A program made the position numbers and the translations under genes. 64,000 bases of DNA from the NCBI RefSeq assembly GCF_018141525.1, contig NZ_CP064655.1, positions 2,946,501-3,010,500 on the forward strand, given 5' to 3'. How positions within the stretch are numbered: the stretch's first letter is position 1; each line of letters starts with the position of its first letter. Source of the stretch: Miltoncostaea marina. Lineage in GTDB: Bacteria > Actinomycetota > Thermoleophilia > Miltoncostaeales > Miltoncostaeaceae. The notes below the pieces were generated by a model, which saw only the letters and a program-made list of their open reading frames with translations, was not told where the DNA came from and did not search any database. This document shows positions 57,775-64,000 of the stretch, piece after piece.

Positions 57775-57778
57775 GCGG

Positions 57779-57971
57779 CACCGCTCGCCGGATCCGGCGG
57801 ATTCCAACCGAAGGGTTAGCGGAAAACCCCCCGGAGGTCCTGCCGGACCGCGCCTGGCTGCGGGAAAGGAGCATCCGCACCGGGGCGACGTCCCCGATGC
57901 GCATCCCATCGGATCGGCGGACCATGACATGGACACCGACCGTCGCGAGATCGCCAGAGAGGGTGATCGCC
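57779..57971 (+). promoter_or_regulatory. Structured leader region of the surface protein gene
   Basis: In the 190 bases before the ATG, several hairpins occur: AACC-GAAG-GGTT (57801 area), CCGG/CCGG around 57829-57844, TGCGG/CCGCA around 57857-57877, and CGGGG/CCCCG around 57881-57896. A ribosome site GAGAGGG precedes the ATG. I cannot match it to a known riboswitch. Confidence 0.35.
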
Positions 57972-59333
57972 ATGTTCCCCAGCACCACACTCCAGCGCCG
58001 GCACGCCGCACCGGCGCGCGCGGCGCGCGCACTCGCCGTCGCGATCCTCGCGGTGGCACTGCTGCTCATCGGCGCCTCGGCCGCGAACGCGGCCCCCGGC
58101 TCGATCGAGGTCATCGATCGTGGACCGACCCTGGGCCACGACGTCCGCATCCAGCTCCCGGGCGGCGGCTCGACCTGGGAGGACCCGGGCCGCTCCGTCA
58201 TCCAGGTCACGCCGTCCGGCGGCCCGGCCTACGAGGTCGCCGCCTGGTGCGTCGACACGGCCCGCAGCATCGCGGGCGGCACCGTCTTCCCCGTCGACCT
58301 GCAGACCGCCGCCGACGCCCCCGAGCTCGCGGGGCCCGGCTACGCGCAGGCCGCCTGGCTCATGACCCGGGCCGACGACCTCATCGCCGCCGCCGACGAG
58401 CCGGGCTTCGAGGCGGCCGCCATCCAGGTGGCGATCTGGCAGCTCACCGGGCAGGCGCTCAACGTCCGCGAGGTCACCAGCGACCCCGCGCTCAACGGGC
58501 GCGCCTACGCGCTGCGGATCATGGCCGCCGGCCGCACCGCCGCCACCACGCTGGCGCTCAGCGGCCCCGAGGGCGGGCTGACGGCCGGACAGCCGGGCGT
58601 CGTCACGGTCACCGGCACGCCCGGCGCCGAGGTCGACCTCGCGGTCGTCGCCGGCTCGGCGACGCTGTCGGCCGCCCGCGTGACGCTCGCCGAGGGCAGC
58701 GCCCAGGTCGCCGTCACACCGGCGGCCGCCGGCGAGGTGCGCATCCGCGCGACCGCCGCCGGCGGGGTGCTGTGGCGCGCCACGCACCTGCCCCACCGCG
58801 GCTCGCCGCAGGACATGGGCTACGTCCTGCCGACGACGATCACGGCCGAGGCGGCCCTGACCGCCCAGGCGGCGCCCGTCGTCACGCCGGCGCCGACCCC
58901 GGTCGCCGTCGCGCCCGTGACGACCGGCCGGCCGGGCCCCGCCCGTGCCGCCCTGCGCATCGTCAAGCGGGCGCCCCGCAGCGCCGTGGCCGGGCGCGTG
59001 ATCACCTACCGGATCACGGTGACCAACACGAGCCGGCGCGTGGCGCGCGGCGTCGTGATCCGTGACCGCATCCCGGCGGGCACCCTGCTGCGCCGCCTGC
59101 CGGCCCGGGCGCGGCTCGACCGCGGCGCGGTCGTGATCCGCATCGGCACGCTGCGCCCCGGCGCCACGCGCACGGTGAAGGTGTGGCTGCGCACGCGGCC
59201 GCGGCTCGACCGCACGGTCCGCAACGTGGCCGTCGCCTCGGCGTCCAACGCCCGCACCGTGCGGGCCGCGGCCCGCACCGCCGTGCGGCCGGTCCGGGCG
59301 GCGCCCGCCGTCGCCCCCGCCGTCACCGGCTGA
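57972..59333 (+). CDS. Secreted thioester-domain protein with DUF11 repeat
   Basis: 453 aa from the ATG at 57972, preceded by GAGAGGG. Signal peptide ALAVAILAVALLLIGASAANA. Residues about 45-200 carry a TED (thioester) pattern: EVAAWCVDTARSI and AAIQVAIWQLTGQ, with the Cys and Gln that form the internal Cys-Gln thioester in adhesins. A DUF11 domain, RVITYRITVTNTSRRVARGVVIRDRIPAGTLL, follows at about 340-440. The Arg/Ala-rich tail has no sortase motif. It may bind surfaces or host/partner amines covalently. Confidence 0.83.
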   Translation: MFPSTTLQRRHAAPARAARALAVAILAVALLLIGASAANAAPGSIEVIDRGPTLGHDVRIQLPGGGSTWEDPGRSVIQVTPSGGPAYEVAAWCVDTARSIAGGTVFPVDLQTAADAPELAGPGYAQAAWLMTRADDLIAAADEPGFEAAAIQVAIWQLTGQALNVREVTSDPALNGRAYALRIMAAGRTAATTLALSGPEGGLTAGQPGVVTVTGTPGAEVDLAVVAGSATLSAARVTLAEGSAQVAVTPAAAGEVRIRATAAGGVLWRATHLPHRGSPQDMGYVLPTTITAEAALTAQAAPVVTPAPTPVAVAPVTTGRPGPARAALRIVKRAPRSAVAGRVITYRITVTNTSRRVARGVVIRDRIPAGTLLRRLPARARLDRGAVVIRIGTLRPGATRTVKVWLRTRPRLDRTVRNVAVASASNARTVRAAARTAVRPVRAAPAVAPAVTG

Positions 59334-60564
59334 CCCCCTGGACGCCGGCGTCCGCCCGGGTGAACCCCGCGGCGGCGCCGGCGCCCACGAGGTCGCGGCG
59401 CGCCGTCTCGGGCAGCCCGCGCAGGGCGAGCGCCGCCGGCGCCAGGCACGCGCCCAGCGCGACGAGCAGCACGGAGGGGCTCACGGCGCCCGTCAGGGCG
59501 CCGAGGGCCGCCAGGCCCACGGAGCCCGCCACCACCTGGCAGGCGAGCACGAACGCGGTGGTCGTCGCACGCACCTCGGTCGGGAAGAGCTCGGCGAGGT
59601 AGGCGACCGACGCGGCGACGAAGCACGAGCCCGCCGTCGCGAGCAGGAAGCCCGGCGCGAAGAGCAGGCGCACCTCGGTGAAGACGAGCACCGTGCCCGC
59701 GGCGCCCGCCACCATCGCGGTGGCGATCATCGGCCGGCGCCCGACGACGTCGCCGAGCCTGCCGCCCAGCCAGAAGCCGAGCACCCCGAACACGGCCGAG
59801 GCGAGGATCAGGCCGGTGAAGACCCCGCTCCAGCGGTACTCCGTCTGCGCCAGGTCCGAGGCGTAGAAGAAGCCGCTCGTCTGGACCATCCCGAACGCCG
59901 CCACCACGCCGACGACCCGCCACAGGCGGCGGCGGTCGGCCGGCGGGATGCGCGGCCACAGCGACGACTGCAGCCGCGACGACGCCCGGGCCACCGTGAA
60001 GGCCCGCGTCTCGGGGAGGCGGCGCCGCAGCAGGGCGGCCATGGCGAGCGGCGCCAGGGCGACCAGGTAGAAGAGGCGCCAGTCGAGCGGCGTGAGCGGC
60101 ACGACGAGCAGCAGCCCGGCCACGGCGCCGTAGCCGATGCCCGAGACGATGCCGAGCGCGGCGAGCCCGGTGCCCCGCCGGTCGGGCCGCAGCTCCTCCG
60201 CGATCACGAGGTTCGCGAGCCCGGCCTCGGCGGCGAGGAACACGCGGGCCGCCCCCTGCAGCACCACGAACGAGACGAGCCCCCAGGCGAGCCCGGTCGC
60301 GCCGGTGGCGAGCGTGAAGAGCGCCAGCGACCAGAGGAGCATGGTGCGTCGCCCCCACCGGTCGGCGAGGCGCAGGAGCGGGACGCTGCCGAGCGTCGCG
60401 AGGCGGATGATCGCCACGCCCACGGCGAACGCCGCGATGCTGACGCCGAGGCCGTCGGCGATCCGCGGCGCGGCGAGGGTGAGCAGGGCCACGTCGTAGA
60501 CCTCGAAGAAGCCCACGGTCGCGAGCGGGCCGAGCACGGCCCATTCGCGCCTGCTGAAGTCCAC
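59323..60564 (-). CDS. MFS transporter (metabolite:H+ symporter-like)
   Basis: 413 aa from the GTG at 60564; a TTG at 60636 would add 24 basic residues. Twelve spans with the loop 2-3 motif LLRLADRWGRRTMLLWS and the loop 8-9 motif LGGRLGDVVGRRPMIATA. The N-terminus REWAVLGPLATVGFFEVYDVALLTLAAPRIADGLG is typical of MHS permeases for organic acids. Substrate unknown. It overlaps the surface-protein gene end by 11 bases. Confidence 0.92.
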   Translation of the reverse strand: MDFSRREWAVLGPLATVGFFEVYDVALLTLAAPRIADGLGVSIAAFAVGVAIIRLATLGSVPLLRLADRWGRRTMLLWSLALFTLATGATGLAWGLVSFVVLQGAARVFLAAEAGLANLVIAEELRPDRRGTGLAALGIVSGIGYGAVAGLLLVVPLTPLDWRLFYLVALAPLAMAALLRRRLPETRAFTVARASSRLQSSLWPRIPPADRRRLWRVVGVVAAFGMVQTSGFFYASDLAQTEYRWSGVFTGLILASAVFGVLGFWLGGRLGDVVGRRPMIATAMVAGAAGTVLVFTEVRLLFAPGFLLATAGSCFVAASVAYLAELFPTEVRATTTAFVLACQVVAGSVGLAALGALTGAVSPSVLLVALGACLAPAALALRGLPETARRDLVGAGAAAGFTRADAGVQGVSR

Positions 60565-60723
60565 AAGGGACAGGATGGCCCGCGTCTCCGCTCGCCGTCG
60601 CCACCGGCCGCGGTGCCGGCCGGGTCGGCCGCGCAACGAAGACGCTGTCTCGGATCAGCGTACGCCCGCGGTCAAGCGCGCCGCCGGCCCAGGCGGTACC
60701 GTGGCCGCCATGCGCCGCCGGCG

Positions 60724-61713
60724 ATGCCCGTGAGCGCGCCCGCGGCCGCGGGCGATCCGTTCGCCACCCTCCCCGACGAGCTGCGCGCCCTGCTGCGCGC
60801 GGAGTCGGTGCCCCGGCGCGTCGAGCCCATGGCGGCCGTGCTCGTGCACGAGCCGTTCTCCGAGCCGGGCTGGCTGTTCGAGCGCAAGCTCGACGGCATC
60901 CGCTGCATCGCCCTGCGCGACGGCGACCGGGTGCGCCTGCGCTCGCGCAACGACCTGCCGCTGGACGGCCGCTTCCCCGGCATCGCGGCCGCCCTCGCCA
61001 CGGCCGCGGCGCCCCGGTGCGCGCTCGACGGCGAGATCGTGGCGTTCGACGGCGCCCGCACGAGCTTCGAGCGCCTGCAGTCGCGCGGCGGACGGCCCGC
61101 GCGGGCGTTCCTCTACGTCTTCGACGTGCTGCACCTGGCCGGGCGGGACACCACCGCGCTGCCCCTGCGGGCGCGCAAGCGGCTGCTGCGCGCCGCGGTG
61201 GCCCCCGGCGGCCCCATCCGCACGACGCCCCACCGCACCGGCGACGGCGCCGCGCTGCTCGCCGACGCCTGCCGGCGCGGCTGGGAGGGCCTCATCGCCA
61301 AGCGCCCGGACGCCCCCTACGCGCACGGCCGCTCCGCCGACTGGCGCAAGCTCAAGTGCTCGGCCGAGCAGGAGCTCGTGGTCGGCGGCTACACGGCGCC
61401 GCGCGGCAGCCGCACCGACCTCGGCGCCCTGCTGCTCGGCTACCACGAGGGCGGGCGGCTGCGCTACGCGGGCAAGGTGGGCACCGGCTTCACCCGCGCC
61501 GCCCTGCGGGACCTGGCCGCGCGCCTGGGCCCGCTGCGCACCGGCGCGTCGCCGTTCGCCGACCCCGTGCGCGAGGCGGGCGCCACCTGGGTCGAGCCCC
61601 GGCTCGTCGCCCAGGTGGCCTTCACCGAGTGGACCCGGGACGGCCGCCTGCGCCATCCGCGGTTCCTCGGCCTGCGCGACGACACGCCCGCCGCGAAGGT
61701 GGTGCGCGAGTGA
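60724..61713 (+). CDS. ATP-dependent DNA ligase (LigD ligase-domain type)
   Basis: 329 aa from the ATG at 60724. Nucleotidyltransferase motifs: LFERKLDGIRC with catalytic Lys 55 (motif I), CALDGEIVAFD (III), WEGLIAKRPDAPY (IV) and WRKLKC (V), then an OB fold with TWVEPRLVAQVAFTEWTRDGRLRHPRFLGLR. It seals nicks; the set agrees with the ligase portion of LigD. The adjacent gene encodes the polymerase part, overlapping by four bases (GTGA), so this is a split LigD. Confidence 0.94.
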   Translation: MPVSAPAAAGDPFATLPDELRALLRAESVPRRVEPMAAVLVHEPFSEPGWLFERKLDGIRCIALRDGDRVRLRSRNDLPLDGRFPGIAAALATAAAPRCALDGEIVAFDGARTSFERLQSRGGRPARAFLYVFDVLHLAGRDTTALPLRARKRLLRAAVAPGGPIRTTPHRTGDGAALLADACRRGWEGLIAKRPDAPYAHGRSADWRKLKCSAEQELVVGGYTAPRGSRTDLGALLLGYHEGGRLRYAGKVGTGFTRAALRDLAARLGPLRTGASPFADPVREAGATWVEPRLVAQVAFTEWTRDGRLRHPRFLGLRDDTPAAKVVRE

Positions 61714-62633
61714 GCCCGCCGGGCGCGCGGGCCGTCCGGGCGGGGCGCCGCTCCGTGCCCATCAGCAACGCCGACCGCGTGCTGTTCCCCGACGCGGGCC
61801 TGACCAAGCTCGACCTGGCCCGCCACTACGCGCGCGTGGCCCCCGCGATGCTGCCGCACGTGCGGGGGCGGCCGCTGGCGCTGCACAGCTTCCCGGGGGG
61901 CATCGCGGGGGACGGCTTCTTCCTGAAGGACGCCCCGCGCCACTTCCCCCGCTGGATCGCCACCGTGGCCGTGCCCAAGCGCGAGGGCGGCACCATCCGC
62001 CACGTGGTGGCCCGCGACGCGGCCACGCTCGTGTACCTGGCGGGGCAGAACGTGATCACGCCGCACGCCTGGACCAGCCGCGCGGACCGGCTGGAGGTGC
62101 CCGACCGGCTGGTCATCGACCTCGACCCCACCGTGCAGCGCTTCGCCGAGGTGCGGGCGGCGGCGCGGGCCGTGGGCGACCTGATGCGCGACGCGGGCCT
62201 GGCGCCGTTCGCCATGACGACGGGCTCGCGCGGGCTGCACGTCGTCGCCCCGCTGCGCCGGAGCGCCCGCTTCGACGAGGTGCACGCGCTCGCCCGGGCG
62301 CTCGGCGAGGCCGCCGTCGCGCTCGACCCGGCGCGCCTGACCACCGCGTTCCGCCGCGCCGAGCGCGGGGAGCGGATCTACGTGGACGTGGGGCGCAACC
62401 GGTACGGGCAGCACGCGGTGGCCCCCTACGCCGTGCGGCCCCTGCCGGGCGCGCCCGTCGCCACCCCCCTGCGATGGGAGGAGCTCGACGACCCCGCGCT
62501 CGGCCCGCGGTCGTGGACGATCGCCACCATCGGGGCGCGCCTGGACGAGGGCGGCGACCCGTGGCGCGGCAGCGGCCGCCACGCCCGCGCCGCCGGGCCG
62601 GCGCTGCGCCGGCTGGGCGCCGGCGGGCGCTGA
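61710..62633 (+). CDS. LigD polymerase (primase-like) domain protein
   Basis: 307 aa from a GTG overlapping the ligase stop. AEP-type polymerase: VPISNADRVLFPDAGLTKLDLARHYARVAPAMLPHVRGRPLALHSFPGGI, FFLKDAPRHFP, DRLVIDLDPTV (metal-binding Asp-x-Asp) and TGSRGLHVVAPL. It adds nucleotides during non-homologous end joining. Ku is not found in the window; it must lie elsewhere or the genes act differently. Confidence 0.94.
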   Translation: MSPPGARAVRAGRRSVPISNADRVLFPDAGLTKLDLARHYARVAPAMLPHVRGRPLALHSFPGGIAGDGFFLKDAPRHFPRWIATVAVPKREGGTIRHVVARDAATLVYLAGQNVITPHAWTSRADRLEVPDRLVIDLDPTVQRFAEVRAAARAVGDLMRDAGLAPFAMTTGSRGLHVVAPLRRSARFDEVHALARALGEAAVALDPARLTTAFRRAERGERIYVDVGRNRYGQHAVAPYAVRPLPGAPVATPLRWEELDDPALGPRSWTIATIGARLDEGGDPWRGSGRHARAAGPALRRLGAGGR

Positions 62634-62723
62634 GCCGGCGGTCGCGCGGCACCGGGTCGCGTTTGGCGGTGCACCCCGCGGGCACCGGTCGACCAGTACG
62701 GCAATCGGAGCAGGAGGAGCCCA

Positions 62724-63146
62724 GTGAAGGTCCGTGACGCCATGGCCGAGACCATCCGCACCGTCTCCTCGGGCGACACGATCGGGGACGCCGCCCGCGC
62801 GATGCGCGACGAGGGCGCCGGCTTCCTGCCGGTGGTCGACGACGACCGCCTGGTGGGCGTGCTGACCGACCGCGACATCGTCATCCGCTGCGTGGCGGAG
62901 GGCGACGGCGATCCGCGCGGCGTGAAGGTGGCCGACGCGATGAGCACGGCGGTGCACACGATCTCGCCCGACGACCCGCTCGACCTCGCCGGCGAACGGA
63001 TGGCCGACGACGCGATCCGCCGCCTGCCGGTGGTGGAGGACGGCGGCCGGCTGGTCGGCATCCTCTCGCACGGCAACCTGGTGCAGGCGACGGGCGGCCG
63101 CGGCCCGGCCTGGGAGGCCACCACGGGCGTCACCCAGGGCGCCTAG
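62724..63146 (+). CDS. CBS-pair protein
   Basis: 140 aa from a GTG with AGGAGGAG just upstream, a strong start. Two CBS repeats: KVRDAMAETIRTVSSGDTIGDAARAMRDEGAGFLPVVDDDRLVGVLTDRDIVIRCVAEG and KVADAMSTAVHTISPDDPLDLAGERMADDAIRRLPVVEDGGRLVGILSHGNLVQA. The first carries the TDRDI motif of adenine-nucleotide sensors. Role unknown, commonly stress-linked. Confidence 0.94.
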   Translation: MKVRDAMAETIRTVSSGDTIGDAARAMRDEGAGFLPVVDDDRLVGVLTDRDIVIRCVAEGDGDPRGVKVADAMSTAVHTISPDDPLDLAGERMADDAIRRLPVVEDGGRLVGILSHGNLVQATGGRGPAWEATTGVTQGA

Positions 63147-63170
63147 GCGGGCACCACGGCGGGCGTCACC

Positions 63171-63196
63171 CGCGGAGGCCTCAGGGCGCCTCCGCG
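63171..63196. terminator. Hairpin between convergent CBS and PRT genes
   Basis: CGCGGAGGC pairs over 9 bp with GCCTCCGCG around an eight-base loop. It spans the end of the phosphoribosyltransferase gene and follows the CBS gene, so could terminate both. Confidence 0.55.
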
Positions 63197-63834
63197 GGGG
63201 GCCGCGCCAGCAGCGCCCGGACCTCCTCGTCGGAGGTCGGCTCGAAGTCGCGGTACCAGGCGCCGACCGCCCGGAAGGGCGAGGGCGTGCGTGCGCACAC
63301 CAGGTCGTCCACCTCGGCCCGCAGGCGCGCGCAGACCTCGGCGGCGCCCACCGGCACGGCCACGATCACGGCGGCCGCGCCGGCGCGGGCCACGGCGCCC
63401 ACGGCCGCCCGCATCGTGGCGCCGGTGGCGAGCCCGTCGTCGACCAGCAGCGCCCGGCGGTCGCGCAGGTCGAGCGCGGGCCGGCCCGCCCGGTAGCGGG
63501 CCTCGCGCTCCTCGACCGCGGCGATCGCCGCCCGCGCGGCGCGGCGCAGCTCCGCGTCGCCGAGGCGCAGCCCGGCGGTGACGTCGTCGTTCACCACGAG
63601 CACCCCGCCGCTCGCGACGGCGCCCATGGCCAGCTCCTCGCGGCCGGGCACCCCGAGCTTGCGCACCACGACCACGTCGAGCGGCGCGCCGAGCGCGCGG
63701 GCGACCTCCCACGCCACCGGGACGCCGCCGCGGGGCAGGCCGAGCACCACCAGGTCGTCGCCGGCCGCGCCGGCGAGCAGCGAGGCGAGCACGCGCCCCG
63801 CCTCGCGGCGGTCACGGAAGCGCTCACCCCCCAC
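63181..63834 (-). CDS. Phosphoribosyltransferase-family protein
   Basis: 217 aa from the GTG at 63834. The PRPP loop appears as ALLVDDGLATGATMRAAVGAV near residue 135, and LVVLGLPRGGVPVAWEVARALGAPLDVVVVRKLGVPGREELAMGAVA forms the N-terminal hood. These stand-alone PRTs are widespread, often next to dienelactone hydrolases or CBS proteins, with unknown substrate. It lies six bases after the upstream SpoIIE gene stop. Confidence 0.92.
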   Translation of the reverse strand: MGGERFRDRREAGRVLASLLAGAAGDDLVVLGLPRGGVPVAWEVARALGAPLDVVVVRKLGVPGREELAMGAVASGGVLVVNDDVTAGLRLGDAELRRAARAAIAAVEEREARYRAGRPALDLRDRRALLVDDGLATGATMRAAVGAVARAGAAAVIVAVPVGAAEVCARLRAEVDDLVCARTPSPFRAVGAWYRDFEPTSDEEVRALLARPPAEAP

Positions 63835-63840
63835 GCGCGC

Positions 63841-64000
63841 CTAGCCGTGGCCCGCCGCGTCGTCGGCGCGCGCCGGGACGCCGTCGCCGCGCGCCGCGCG
63901 CGCCGCCGCGGCGCCCACCACGAGCACGGCCACGTCGTCGTGCAGCCGCCCGCCGCACATCTCCCGCACCCGGTCGGCGACCCTGCCGGCCAGCTCCGCC
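63841..64000 (-). CDS. SpoIIE-family phosphatase, C-terminal end (partial)
   Basis: The last 50 or so residues of a PP2C/SpoIIE phosphatase run off the window edge. VADRVREMCGGRLHDDVAVLVVGAAA contains the DDVAVLV metal-site motif (compare DDVAIAVV at the end of the 9.5 kb gene). A disordered tail, PARADDAAGHG, ends in TAG at 63841. The upstream domains are not visible. Confidence 0.85.
   Translation of the reverse strand, partial: AELAGRVADRVREMCGGRLHDDVAVLVVGAAAARAARGDGVPARADDAAGHG

Noticed and set aside
57801-57896. Known riboswitch (ydaO-like or cyclic-di-GMP)
   Set aside because: Short stems are present but none of the conserved nucleotides of those classes could be placed.

Overview
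The window is very GC-rich (about three quarters G+C by eye), densely packed, rich in GTG starts and in 1-4 base start/stop overlaps. Gene content (ECF sigma with zinc-finger anti-sigma, STAS and SpoIIE-type regulators, DUF1990, DUF1622, DUF3072, GH15, GH65 and GH13 sugar enzymes, split LigD end-joining enzymes) points to an actinobacterium, perhaps class Thermoleophilia. That placement is an inference; no rRNA is present. I see no phage, insertion sequence or CRISPR array. Most of the window looks like ordinary chromosome.

Layout: 0-4 kb, redox genes coupled to a helical protein and a double-DUF1990 protein, then a seven-copy 23-base tandem repeat. 4-9 kb, small proteins, a CNNM/CBS membrane protein, serS coupled to a PfkB kinase, a STAS protein and a cytochrome c lipoprotein. 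9-18 kb, gamma carbonic anhydrase, a GAF/PAS/SpoIIE phosphatase, an ETF-quinone oxidoreductase lacking one Fe-S cysteine, and the pnt transhydrogenase operon. 18-23 kb, tRNA-Ala, a CpsB-like phosphatase, a sugar epimerase, tmk-holB and tRNA-Thr. 23-36 kb, DUF1622 pair, GH15 enzyme, arsR-SRPBCC operon with a leaderless promoter, a decayed acetamidase, transporters, MarR regulator, an ECF sigma/anti-sigma operon and several micro-proteins.

36-48 kb holds two sugar phosphorylases (GH13_18-like and GH65), a MarR/SnoaL divergent pair with a readable promoter, a NarL-type two-component system next to an ABC exporter, and two decayed loci. 48-64 kb holds a secreted protein with a repeated NQRISQAAV motif, an amidase, a sulfotransferase, an HATPase fused to a cysteine-containing output domain, a chemotaxis-receptor relic, a thioester-domain surface protein, split ligase/polymerase end-joining genes and CBS proteins; it ends inside a SpoIIE phosphatase.

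The most unusual features are: four multiply frameshifted loci between 27.6 and 57.3 kb while neighbouring genes stay intact; the tandem repeat at 3.8 kb; the NQRISQAAV repeats; the altered ETF-QO iron-sulfur site; and a recurring AT-rich palindromic motif (CGATATATCG type) near micro-protein genes. No obvious multi-gene novel defence or biosynthetic system was recognised.
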